A stretch of 64,000 nt of DNA from Callaeas wilsoni. Lineage: Eukaryota > Chordata > Aves > Passeriformes > Callaeidae. The position numbers and the translations under genes are program-made. The stretch lies in assembly GCA_013398955.1 (NCBI GenBank), contig VWPU01002148.1:116965-180964 (forward strand), given 5' to 3'. How positions within the stretch are numbered: position 1 is the first letter of the stretch; each line of letters begins with the position of its first letter. This document shows, one piece after another, positions 26,201 to 39,543 of this stretch. The notes beneath the pieces were generated by a model. That model was given only the letters and a program-made list of their open reading frames with translations. It made no database searches and had not been told where the DNA came from.

Positions 26201-27511
26201 CTGAGCAGCCGGTGGGTGTTGTCTTAAGGCAGCATAAAGGAGACTGCAGCTTGTGTTTTTAACCAGTAATGTTGTTCTGTACACTTGTATTCTGTACACT
26301 CAAAAAAACCCCTTCTCATCTCGTTACTTATAATCCCACAACAGCCATAATCACAAGAGATGAGAATCTAGAAACTCCGGAGAAGTCAAGGAAACCAAGA
26401 AATACACACAGTTTGTATCAGTTTGCACTCTTCATAGCAAGGGAGATGAGCACACAGGTTTTAGAACCAGGTACCAGAATTTGCAAAAGCTCCTGACTCT
26501 CTGCACAGTTAAAAAAAAAACAACCAATAAAAACAAAAAAACCCCCCAAACTTAACAAAAATACATTGAAACATTTTTACTGACCTCAGTTTCCTGGTGC
26601 ATTTCTGCATCAAAAACTTAAAAGTTTCCAGGTTTTTGGGGGTTTTTTGCCTTATAATTTATAAAACACAAAATTGCCTCCCTGGGCACTCCTACCAAGC
26701 AGAAAGAATGCCCTCAGAATCATATTTATCTTTAGTGGCACTCCTAATCAAAAAGGATGGGGGGAGTTATTTTGCTTTCTTGAAGAGTATAATGAATTTT
26801 AGTGGTAAAGGATTCTCTGTTACAAGCTCTTGGATTGAAGTGTATGTCCCACGGGTGTATAGAAATCAGAAAGTGGGCAATGCTCAATGACCATGGGATG
26901 AGAACAGAGTTTAAGAAGCATACAAAGGCAGTTATATAACCTATTAATTCGATGGCTTTACAGCATTTTCTGCTCTGTTGGGTACAAATGAAAGGAAAAA
27001 TTACCTATTCCAAGCCTATAAAACTTGCAATCCCTAAAAAGGACTGGCAGAATCTATTCTGGGAGATAGTGCTCATGTAACCAAGGGGGACAGTTACTTC
27101 TCTGCTGAAAATTCCAGCTGGAATTGAAATGGAGAAATAATTCTGTTCTTTCTGGAACCAAACTCTGCTCTACAATGATGAATTTTCAGCCACTCTCTGT
27201 GTAATTTCTGCTCACTAGAAAACGAAACTCACCAGCAGAAACTCTGCTTTTGTCACTGAGATTGATTTCAGGCTGGACTCTGCTTTAGCAAAGGTGGAAC
27301 CTTGCAAGTCTTTGGACTTATGGTCTGTCTTCACAGAAGGCAGATGAGAAGTAACATCAGGGGCAGTTTTATTCCAAGTAAAGAGCTTAGAAACAACTAA
27401 ATAATTACAGAAAGGAACCAAACTAAGAGTTCTGACCTGCAATACTGTGCTTGGTTGATCACTAAATCTTCTCATTAGGATAAGGAAAACCACAATTACC
27501 ACTCAAACATT
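23261..27511. other. Gene-free AT-rich stretch
   Basis: No exon or RNA gene recognised. At 26,275-26,300 the 11-mer ttctgtacact is repeated with a 4-bp spacer, a small local duplication. A run of A and C occurs at 26,508-26,560. Confidence 0.6.
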
Positions 27512-28072
27512 TGTCCTGGTTTTGGCTGGGATAGATTTAATTTTCTTCCCAGGAGTTGGTACAGTGCTTTGTTTTGGATTCAGTATAAGACTAATCTTGA
27601 TAATACACTGATGTTTTAGTTGTTGCTAAGTGGTGCTAACCCAAATCAAGGACATCTCAGTTTCCCCTGCTTTCCACTGAGGAGGTGCACAAGAAACTGG
27701 GAGGCAGCACAGCGACCAGAAGTGGCCAAAGAAATATTCCATACTACAGAGCATCATGCTCAGTACATAGACTGAAGGGAGGTACCTGGAAGAGGGACAC
27801 AGTCATGGCTCCGGGATGGTTTGACATTAGCCCATGGTGACCAATTGTCTGCTGCATCACTTGTCTTTTTTGGGTTCTCTCTCTCTCCCTCTTATTTTGT
27901 TACAGTTATTATCTTTTGCTTTGTTTCAGTTATTAAACTGTTCTTATCTCAACCTTGGTGTTCTTTTTTTTTGCCTTTCCTGATTATCCTTCCCACCCCA
28001 CTGGTGGGAGGAAGCAGAAGGGAACAAGTAGCTGTGCAGCACTTAGCTGCTGGCTGGAGTTAAATCACAACA
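27512..28072 (+). mobile_element. Solo LTR of an avian endogenous retrovirus
   Basis: A 561-bp unit beginning TGTCCTGGTTTTGGCTGGGA and ending GTTAAATCACAACA. These are the hallmark ends of a very common bird LTR family, which I remember as ERVL-type. Inside are 'tttggattcagtataaga', 'tgttttagttgttgctaag', a degraded TATA region (cagtacatagactg, near 27,757) and the 'attaaactgttcttatctcaa' block before a T-rich U5. Relative to the remembered consensus it lacks a GC-rich middle segment. No retroviral coding region flanks it. The five bases on each side (acatt, agaat) do not form a clean target-site duplication, so the insertion is not very recent. Confidence 0.8.
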
Positions 28073-31000
28073 AGAATCTTTTAAATAGTGCTTAATAAAG
28101 GATTGCAAATCAGAACAGGTTATTGTTAAATGGCTTCAGAGTTCATGTTTATAAAGAATAAAACACGATTGCAACTGGAGGAATTGCAATGTGTCAGTAA
28201 ATTCAGGATTAAAAAGTATACATAAGACTTATTCTCCCTGTGAAAACACATCTATGTTATCAAGTGGCATGTTTTCTTCTTGTTCAGAACAGAACTTTTT
28301 CAGAACATCCAGTCTCACTATCATAAGTGCACTGAACATAGGTCTTTCAGTGAAAAGCTTCTATAGGTGTTCATGTGACATATACATTTAAATCATGATC
28401 AGGAGATCCATCCTATAAAATTTTATTGAACTAAACACCAGAATGTTTATCACTGGACAATTTTACTTAAACAAAAGGTATCATTACAAAGGCTTTCTAG
28501 CGTTAGTGATTTATTGAAATGCACAGCTTTTTAAGTAGTTACAGACAATAACGAAATGTTACACTTCAGACGATTCTAGAAAAACAAAATAACGACATTA
28601 GCTTGCTTATCTGTATTGAAGGTACAATTTGCCAACTTAAATAGCCATGTCTAGAAATGAATTTAATAAATTTTGCAATCAAAATAAAATTACTATGCCC
28701 TTTCAACACAGACAACAATCTAGGCCCTAGCAAGTGTGAGGTCACTGCCACAAGTCCTTCTCTTTTTCTTTTTTTTTTCTCCTTTAAGTCAGACAAGAGC
28801 AAAAAAGCCTTGTTTATTGAAATGTTCATCCCTGCGACACTTTTTCTAGGAGGGCAAGGTGATATTGCACTCTGCAAGATGAGTTTCACCATGACTTATA
28901 TGTGACTTAAATAAAACCTTTATAGTTCACAGTAGCACAGAAGCAACAGTCTGCCACATTTCACAGGCTTACATATATTTGCACCCGCTAGCTAAGGTAA
29001 TAAAATGTTTCCTACTTCCCAAACAGGAGTTCACAAATCACATCATGTGAATGAACAGAGGACTCCCCTGGGGGACTGAGCATACCAGGTATGACAGGAA
29101 CCGTTTCTGCAACAAGCTCCACAACAAAGCATTGTCAGAATCATTGCCTAAAGTTACCCTTCAGCCTTCTCAACACTCAGATTATACACACACACACATT
29201 CAGTTTAAACATTCTCAGGATCAAGAAAGAAAATTACACACCACAAGAAATAAAACAAAAACCTAAGCAAAATCCACAACTCAGGCACCTAAATGCTCAT
29301 GTTTTACATGTGTTACTCTGTATCTGACAACTCGATTCCTACAATCAGTATATGAAGAGAGAGAATGATCTCTGGAAATTCAGGGAAATGTGCCTTACAA
29401 ATGCTTTGTACATTACCTTTATGTTAATACTTTGAAAACTTAATTCAACCATGCCGTTAACAATATAAGATAATTTCAGTTGCTTTTACTTCAACTTTCA
29501 CAATTAGTCTCATCAGGTAGCATGCGGGCATACTTGTTACAGAAGCACACTCCTTCCTTTCAAGAAGTAATTGCCAACACATTCCCCTACTCCATCAATA
29601 AAGCTTTTCTTTTTTTCCAGGCTCAATCCCTGCAGTGAAATGGCACACAGATGACAGCACTCAATTAAGTTCAGAATTAATGTAGCATGAAAGCACGGTC
29701 TTACCGAGAAGGCCAAGTGAAATTGAACACGAGGATTGCAGGTATTTTCACCATATTTTACTGCAAATGATCACTCATTTTTCCTGCCATGGAACAGGTT
29801 AGTAGGGCAATAGTCAATAAAGATGACCTTTGGAAAGCAAGGGGTTGCCTTGAACTCTTTAACATATTAATTCATTCTAATTCTTAATATTTACCAATAA
29901 CAGAGTTAATCTATACATCTGTGTTGTGGTCAAATAAGTTACTTCTGAGAGGAAGTTTGATTTTTCAACCACCTCTGTGGGTTATTGGATAACACTCTAA
30001 ACTATTTGTGAATAGTTTCCATGAACCTAATTATTAAAATTAATCTCTTTCTTTGCATGATCAGCTCTCTGGTAATTTGTGCACATGAGTACATACTTAA
30101 AAGCATATTTACAATATATGCATAACTGTGATATATTTTTTTGTGGATCAGATGAGTGACATGGCTTCAGACACTGACCTTGTTAAAGAACTAAGTTATA
30201 AATTGTGTTGGCTGAAAGTTATTATTCCTGTCTCAAGAAAACTGAGCAGGGGATGGGAGGGGGAGCAAATGTGCCTAGGGTCAAAACAGTAGAGTTTAAT
30301 TTTGAGAAACTGAAAACAAAAATGTAGAAAAGAACTTAAAATTGTCCTTGATAATTTTGACTCAATTTCTTTAAATATATCTATCTAGCTCATGTTTTTT
30401 AAATAACTCAATATGGACCACTGAATATATGAATATATTTTATGAATATGAAACTAGACACATTTAAAATTAAATTAATACAGGAATAATATTTCAGCTG
30501 TGGGAAATGTTTTGAAAAATATGATGCTCAAAACTATCCTTTTTTTCTGTGAAATTTCAGGTCTAACTATTCCCATTCCTTACCCAAAAAGGCTTCTTTC
30601 ATTTATATCCAGTCAGCAAAAGACTATCTAACAATCATCTGGCAAATCTGCAATCAGACCTGACTTGACAGCCATTACTCCTCTACATACAGGTAAGTAG
30701 TACATGGAATAACTAGAATTTCAATACAAGTTACACATAATTCTCCTAGGTTTGAATCTACATAGGAAAATTACAGAATGTGTTGATTAGCATGCTAGGG
30801 TCTCCAAAACCCATGAAAAAAATTCTCTCACCCCACAGTGTGTTCTGCACAACCAATGCACCAACTGTGATTTAAAAGCACATATCTTTCTCAGATTTCT
30901 CAACTTCTCAAGGAAAAGGCTAAAATCTTCAAGGGATCTTTTAAAGTTCAGTGTTCTCCACCTTGTTTTCCTTAGCACTCATTCTTTTTCTTCAACTGCA

Positions 31001-34000
31001 GGGCTGTTTGGTATCTGATATCAGCTCTGTCATCTTCCTGAAGGCATTTATAGGACCTTTGAATTTCAAGTGGTACCGGGAACCTCTCTTGCTGAAATCA
31101 TGGCACCATCACTTGTTTTTGTCCCCAGGGGTAAAAGGAAAATCAGTGATACCAAAAGGGAGTATAATATTTAAGAGCGCTATTGAAATTTTTCAGACAG
31201 GAGCTTGTTTATCTTCACTAAAATTTCAGACGCAAGATAATTTGAAGGGCAGTGTGGTGAATCAGAGACTGGCAGGTTAAAATAATTGAAAAGGAGCTTG
31301 AGTTTTTGTGTTAATTGCCTGCTGCAGGAGAAGTCCTGTGCTGTGTCATGCATCGAATCGGTGAGCAGAGACCCAATATTTGCTATCAATCAACATTACA
31401 AGCATTTAATGAAAAGTTTCATAATGGAAAGGCTGAGTGAGCTGAGACAGATAATTTCCATTAACCAACTCCTCTCCACAACCTACAACTCCATTATGAA
31501 GCAGCAGTCTCCAATTCTTTTAAAGCTCAGTTTCCGCATATCAAAAACAGTTTCTGCAGCACATAAGAAAACCAACAAAAAGGAAACTTTCTTGCATCTT
31601 CAGTAAGGTAGGAGAAGTGAATTGGGTCAAAAGAAGTTCCTTTGCCTTTTTTTTTTTTGTTGTTTGTGTATATGTTTTAACAGAGGTGACCTGGAAAAGA
31701 GCTGAGAAAGGTACAAGGAAAATAATGGCATAAAGCAGTTGAACCTGTCAAGCCAGATGTGATTGACAATAAATTTTAAATTAATCTAAGTAAAACTCCT
31801 GAACGCAGGACCTATATTCCCAAAAAAAACCATTTCCTTGGCAGAAGGATTTACCTCTGAGTTGTGTACCCAGCAAAGGGAGTAACAACAGGTCCCCTAA
31901 TCATTATATACCTGCTTTCTTTCTGAGATAGGAGTATGTAAAGTCCTCAAATGGAAAATAAATGTGAATCATGTAACAGAATTTACCCCTTACTAGAAGC
32001 CCTTTAAACTTAATTGAGGACACGCAGGAAAATGGAAAGCCTTCAAAGCAATCTAATGTGCAACACAGTTTTATCAAGTACCTACAAACTTCAGCTTGCA
32101 AAGCAGACTGCTAGTGTCAGGGTCTGAGTCTGCACTCAGCTAGATGTGTCTGAAGTCACCCATAGCCACATGTTACAGACAAGCTGCCCTCACACTATGT
32201 ACACACACATTCATGGTACTCATCTCCACAAACTCGCATTCTCTTACCCACATCTTCCATTTATTCATAGGTATATTAAATAAGAAGAGGGTCCTTGAGT
32301 ATAAAGTGAAAACTGCTGGAAGACAAGAACATAATCCAGACTACAGAAGGGGAAGTAAGTAAGTACCTAGAGAAAGCTAAAACTCAAGCAGCAGCTCATG
32401 TCCACAAACAAGATTAACTGTCTATCAGCTATCCTGTCTGCATTACAAATTAAATGTTTGCCTAAGACATCTAGACACAGAAGTTTTTGAGTTATTGTCA
32501 TCATATATTTTCCTCACTCTTTTTGGCAAGAGAAAAGTAACATTTGAAGGACTCACACAGATATTACTCAAAAGATTGATACTGTCTGTTCTTGGCTAGG
32601 GTTTGTGCAATGACATTAGAAGAATTTTTAGAAACTTGTCTAGCATTAAGGTGAATAATCAAGTGGTTAAATAGATAGTTTAAATGCCAGTCTATACTTA
32701 ATAATACAATTTTATTAAAACATGTATTTGAAACAAAGTTAATACAGGTTCATAGAGAATATATTAGCAAAATTTCCATAACCTAACTGTCATGTAGGTT
32801 TCTAGTGACATCACTGTCATCCCTGAAATAATGTCAATGAAGTGAGTGAGCTATGAAAAGATGAATTGTGGTCAGTCTTTGCCAGATATTTTTCTTCGTT
32901 TATTACAGAAGGAAGCTCACATAGTTCAGTCATGTTTGTGATTGTTTTAGAAGAAAATAAACAAGGAGAACAATTTTTCAAAATACAAATGCTTAGGCTG
33001 TATTTTCATTTTCATTAAGTGTGTCATTAAAGGGAATGAAAAGCAAGATAGATGTACTAGTCCAGGTGAATCAAAGTGGAGGAAAAGGAAAATTCTGCTC
33101 ACTAGTCCAGCAAGTCTAGAGGAAGAGCAAATTAGATAATTAATATTTCACTTTTTGAAATGTTATTAGTAATGCAGGACAGCTAAAACCATTTTTATAA
33201 AGTTTACTGCTATATTTATCTTCACAAATGTTGGATATTTGTATAAAATATCCCCAAACCTATAACTAATCATTGGAAATGATTGCTTTTGGTAGTTGCA
33301 TCAAATACCTAATAAAAGTAAATGTACTGAAAGAAGGGAGGATGGCAGGGAGAAGACAGGCAAATTATACCAGACACCTGAAGTGCCTGGGTTCTTACTT
33401 GCAAATCTTCAGCAACCAATTTTATTTCTATCACAGCCGTTCTGTGGGGATCCTGGGCATGCTGTTGGGGCACACCAACTAACTTCAGCCCTTTGTTTTA
33501 CTTGGCAAGAAAATTATTCTGATTAAAATACCATTCCTTCACACACAGACTATGAGACCTACTTAACCATCTAAAGCTTGATCCAATGTAGCAACATCTT
33601 TACAACCAGAAAAAGTATGTCTCTATCACAAAGATAGTAAGAATGGTACAAAATCCAAACACTGGCTTATACTTCATTGCTCCTTTCCATCCTTTGAGAT
33701 CAGCACAACCAACCAGAAAGTCTGACACAGCCCTTCTGTGAGATGGTTTCCCCTGTAGTAGCCTCTACAGTGCATTTTCTACTGCAGTTTCAGGAGTGCA
33801 GTAAATGAATTCAGTCTCAGGACAGTTACCCACATTTTCTGTAACAAGGGTATTTTCAAAGCCAACAGCCAGCAGGCAGCTGCGAGGACAAAATTGGTCC
33901 ATCTGAAGCTCCTTCCAGCTCTCTAGTGGCAAAAGCGAATTACTATAATTCCTCCCTGTATATTTCTGGCTATTATTTTTTATTGGACTAGGTATAGACG

Positions 34001-37000
34001 TGTCCCAAGAAAAATAAGGCTCATCAGGTAATTTCTAGGAAACCCTGGGCATTAATCTTGACATTACTCAAGGTTTCATGCTGCACTGCTACTTCTGCTT
34101 GAACAAAAGCAAAGCACTGTGAACATAATATACTCACACACAGGCTGTGACTTTCCAAAGCAGACAATTCATGTTGGAAGATGAATGGGAGTGGCAGGTG
34201 CAAACTAATTGAAAGTAAGAATTCCAAAATGGTGGTACCTTTAAAATATTTTTGTTTAAAATAGTTAGATGTGGATGGGAAAGGTGGGAGTGGCTTTATG
34301 ATGATTCTGCCTGAACCAGTACTATGTTCTGTGTTAAGTGCAGACAGTTACTCTTAGAAACTAAACAAAAACAAAGGTTTCTATAACTTCCCCAACTTTG
34401 CTTTGTAACAGAGCACATCTACTTCAGGTCAGGAACCAGCCACTGTGTTCCCAAGTACTACATGTCCTCAGCTTTTAAACGTGATACTTTCTTATGTTTC
34501 TAATCAAAAAAGGTCTTTGGCAGCCATGAATCACTAAAGATTGCTTTTAAAAAAAAGAAAAAGTGTATTTTTCTACACTAGGCAAGAAGGTTTCACAATT
34601 TATCCATCTTTTTCACCATATGGTCAACTTTTTCAATGCATTCTAATTAGGACTACATCCTAATTAGATCTATATCTTTAGCAGTGACTATTGTGCAGTG
34701 GGTCTGCTCACCAAGACAGCTCTCCCTAGTTTGTTTTCAGAGGAAGCTCTAAGTGCTGAAGCTGAGAAATATGTATTTCATCAGCTGAATATTTTTCAGC
34801 ATTTTTCTGGTCAACTGCCTGAAGAGAAACCAGATGCAAATCAGGATAAGATCATACTTGGCCTTCTGAGGTCTTAACACATTGTGGGGTGTGATTAGAA
34901 GTAGTGCAGTAGAATACATGTTGTTTCTAGAGATTTCTGTTCTGAAGGCACTGTCCTCCTTTCCTGCACACATGGAGATGAGTTTTCACAGAAAACTCTC
35001 AGATAAAGTTTTCCAGACCTGTCTCTAAGGAACTATACCTTCCTGCTGGCTCATTGCTCTGAGTTTTGAATTCGTCCATGTGGTTGGTGGATGGAAAGAC
35101 AAAAATCAGGAGTAAAGAAAAAGCAAGGAAGAACAGAAATGTAGGAGAATTGCAATACCTAAATCTATTCTTCCCCTGTGCCTAGCTTCATCTACAACAC
35201 TTGTGAGACTGGAGCTAACAATCCAAGCAGAAGGACAACCTGCATCACTGCTAAAGCAAGGAAATTCAGATGACAGTCACTGGGAAAAGTGCTCAGCTAT
35301 TCAGACCAGGTTTCTGGGATGAATGCCCTGCTCCTGCAATAACCCAGCAGTTTTAATCTAGTTCTGGAGCATCAACAATACATGACAAAGCCCACCAACA
35401 AAGCCTAAGTGCGGGCATGTCCCTCAGCTTCCCACAGAGAGCTTCCGGTTCTGTTGTGAACCCCCAGCTGCCTTGTGATCTAGCATTCACTGCTGATCAC
35501 GAGCACAAGGATGTCAGCAGTAATGGAAAGAAAGCAATTCGATGTGGAGAGAGGCTTGTCCTGCCTTTACAGAGCACCCTGAGCAGATTTCATGAGTGAT
35601 ATTAGCCTGCCACCTCCCTTGTCGGTGACTGGTTTTCCTACAAAAAATATGTGGATAATAAGTAAAAATATACATCTATTTTTTGGTAGTACAGTACGTG
35701 TAAACCTACTAAACTTATTAGCGTTACTGTTGGATTTCATGTGCAAACACACTCATAATTGTGTTATAAATGATGGGGGGTTGAATTTTGGTTGGATTGT
35801 TTTGTTGGCTTGCCGTGGCTAGGGTTTTCTTCAAATTTACAATGTTTCCTTTGCTTTCTAGCCCCACATCTTTGTCTAAAGTTCTTAAGTGCCATAAAAA
35901 GTATTTACATGCCTTTAAATGAACTATACATTTCACACTGCAATATTTAATCTTCCATGATATTGAGAAAATGCACTCTGTTCTTTGAAGGTAGCAGTCC
36001 ATCTCACATGTTATTACTAGAAAAGGTCATGAAAAGATCAATACATGCCTTGTGCTTACATATCTTACTAGAGAAAATTGTCCTTTACAAGCAATATTAA
36101 AAAACCTCCCCTAGAAAGAAGCGGAATCATAAGGAATAAAAGTGGTAATTAACAGAAGGCAGATGGAATGCCTTGAACTTTCAAGGTTTGATCCTGTGCA
36201 GCCTTAGAGGAGATAACAGCCAGAATAGATGCTTAACACCAAGCACAGATGTAAACAGAGCTGACTAAGAACAGTGGGAAGGGGGGATTGGTGATCTGCA
36301 TGGTTACTTACTGAGAAGAGGATGAGAATATAAGCAGTAAATTAAGCAAAAATGCTTCTTCCTGATACCCCACCCATGCATATTTTTCTAATATTGGCAT
36401 AATTCCCTGCTCCTTCTAAGCATTAACTGTATCTCAGAGCCAGTGAGGATTTTACTCATTCACAAAGGAACCAGATAACAAATATAATTTTAAGTTGTGG
36501 TGCAAGTCATCAGTTGGCCCAAAGCTTATTTTAATGATGTGTTGCTACTGCTGTTTTTCTATTACTTCAATTTTGGTTTGGCATAGGTGAGCATAAGAGA
36601 ATGAACATTTCTCTATTGTATCCAAGGCCTTGCAAAGATTTGCCATTATAGATAACATTTACAATCCATTCCTTTCCATCATTTAAAATTTGTCAGCCAA
36701 AATGTTCATACTTATCACAACTTCCTTCTTACATGGCTTTGACCACCACAAAATCGGCATCATTCATGTCCTCTTCATGCACAGAAAACTGAGGTACAGA
36801 ACAAACCAAGTCTGAGATCCAAGATGGATTTTTGTTTTGAAAGTTAGAGTTACTGCAATGTAGGAACCTAAGCTAAAATTATAATCATAGGCTCATGTTC
36901 ACTTACTGCCTAAATTCCTCCAATAAGTTGGTTTTCAGCATTTCAAATTGCCCATCTGCTTAGGGCTTGGGTTCTGCATATGCACATCAGGTAGATGAGG

Positions 37001-39543
37001 AAGACCAAAGGACCCAGAATTTTGCATTTCTATCTTACTAAAACACATAAGGCGAAGTACATCTAGATATTTTAACTCAGGGCTGGCTTAGCCTAGCAAA
37101 CATTCCCACAGTACACTGAATAAGTTTATCTCCATTATATAAGTAAGGTTTATGATCAACTTTGACCCCAGTGACATTGGCCCATTCATTCATTTTTAGG
37201 ATATCTTAGTAATGAGAACACTTACCCAAAAAAGAAAAAAGCTCTTGCTCTGAATATATTCAGAAGCAACTTTATAAGACTCATCACTACAAGAATGGAT
37301 TTCCTCCTACAGCTCATGAAATGTCCCCCATTCCTTTTCCATTTACTCTATTTGAATCCTGGGAGTCCCTTTTGAATCCTCAGAGAACAGATCAACTTCA
37401 GCGGGAGAGATTGATAATACCTCCACACAAAACAGCCTCCAGTCACACACAGCACGGCTTCAGTGAGGATGGGGGCAGAGCCCTTGCCAGACAGAGGCAA
37501 GGAGGACAACACCAGCAACCTGCATATTGTGCACATCACTAGTCAATCCTGTTTCACAAAAGAATACTGTTAAATAACTTAGTATTTTGCTACCGTGGTG
37601 TGGGGGTTTTGTTAGGGTTTCTTGGGTGGTTGGTTGGTTGTTTCGTTGGGGTTTTTAAAATTTGATTGTTTTCTCATTACTATTGTTTAAATCACTGCAA
37701 GATTCTCAGTTAAAAAAAAATTCTACATTTTGGGCATCTTCTGGGATTGAAACAAGTTTTAGTGTGTAGGTGTGCAGCTCATTTGGCTTACTAACTCCCT
37801 TCATTGAGTAGCTCAGTAGGCAACCATCTCCATCTGTTGAATTTTGTATCTTGCTGAGAAACCAAGGTCTCTTCTGGAATTTTGCATGGAAAGTTTGGAC
37901 TCTCAGTTTTCCTAGTAGGAAAAGCAGGACTAAAACAATGTGTTGTTTAATTTGTGTATCTTATTTGTTCTCAGTAACTTGTTTATCTCCTCTCATAAGG
38001 ACACTGGGACTGTGACCTGTGTGCCCACATCCAAGATAGGGACAGCTTTCAAAACTGGATATTCAAGCTTGTGTACTGATTTTCAGGCATTTCCTCAGAG
38101 CACTATTGCTGTGCTCCTTCCCTGGTAGGTGCTTAAACATTTTGTCCCAGGTAAGTGTGTCCATCTCATCATATCCCAAGCAAGAGTCTCTTAGCAGACT
38201 GAGAATCAGTTCACCATACCCAGCTGCCACAGTCTTACTTCAGCTCCTCACTTGAGCAAAGAAATGGTGTTAAAACAGCTGCCTGCACCTGGAAGCAGTT
38301 TCAGTGTCTGGTTGCAAATCTGCAGTACTGCAGAAAGTAGAGCCCAAACACAGGCTTGTGAAGGAGGCAAACACCCCTGATCCCAGCTCTGTACACTTCA
38401 GGAATGAAAAGCACCTTTATCTCTAATTGTTTTCAAAGGAAGGTCACTTTCCATGCATTGTCTACAATAGATTGTTCTGCCTTTTCTTTTTTATGGCTCA
38501 CAACATTTAGCTAACTAATAATAGAGCATTTTCCATAGGGTGTCATTCATATCCTATTACTACCAATTGTGACCAACTGTCACCATGTAGCCCTGTTTAC
38601 TTAAGCCATTGCCTAGAAACTACTGTGCTTTTCCATTTGAAGCTCAACTTTATTGCAACACAGACAAACAATGAGATGTAACCATGTGGGCAAATAAGCA
38701 GCAGCCTGCCTTCAGTAGTTTACACCTATTGTTTCACTTCCCATAAGTGGTGATTTTTGTTAGGGAAATAATTTTGGCCCAAGACATCCTGTAGGGTGAC
38801 TAAAAATCAATCTATTTTTTTCAGGACTCTCTTGGAAAACAATATATAACTTCTTTTGTCTTTTCTCTTGGAACCCATAGTCCTGAACTGTTTTGTTATT
38901 ACAGGCTTGAGGTTCTGTTGTTCAAGTTTAAATGTAGAGACACTTGAGCCAAGAATGTGTTTAATATTAGGTAGCTCTGTTCTGTGAGAAGAGATACAGA
39001 GTCAGTTTTTATCCTTCATTGCTCCTTTACTCTGGAAGGAGTCTAAGTGCCTCAAAATACAGATTACATTTTAGCCTTTTTCTAATAATTATCTACATAC
39101 ATCAAGTCATAAATTAAAGCCTAAGGCACTACTAAATAGTTGCATTGTAACTGCTAACTTCACCTCATGGTTATCAAAACCAAACAGCCAGCACAGACTG
39201 ATGGGAAATGTTAAAGTGAGCAACAACTCCTGATAGGAGAACAGTCCCTTCATTCACATCAGTGATTTGGAGGAAGCTGGGAGAATATAAATTAAGCAAA
39301 ATATTGATTTTTAACTTCCATTATTTCTTAGTCTTGGTAGCAACTCAATGCACCCTACACACGGATTTTCTTAGGCACTGAACAGGCACAAACAGTTGCC
39401 CTTTTTGTGTTCCTCACCTCAGCACATCAGACACTGAAAGCAGTAGAGAATCAATAACAACTGCTTATAGCTTTGCTGATGAACACAGACAATCCACACA
39501 CATGTGCCTGGGCTGGAGGTTTCCTGATCCAAGTGTCAGGCTG
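28073..39543. other. Gene-free AT-rich stretch
   Basis: No exon, RNA gene or recognisable mobile element in about 11.5 kb. Minor features: a 14-bp CA run at 29,185-29,198, a T run near 31,650, and GGTT repeats at 37,627-37,640. Two consecutive + strand frames (30,951-31,280 and 31,286-31,606) are over 100 codons, but the first begins with GTG and they lie in different phases. Their products match nothing I know. Confidence 0.6.

Noticed and set aside
26275..26300. Regulatory dyad from the repeated 11-mer ttctgtacact
   Set aside because: It is a direct, not inverted, repeat with a 4-bp spacer, most easily explained by local slippage.
30951..31280. Secreted protein with a signal-peptide-like N-terminus (MFSTLFSLALILFLQLQGCL)
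   Set aside because: The start is GTG, which is not a normal vertebrate start. The hydrophobic run arises from a T-rich tract ending in an acceptor-like ctgcag, and no conserved downstream domain is seen.
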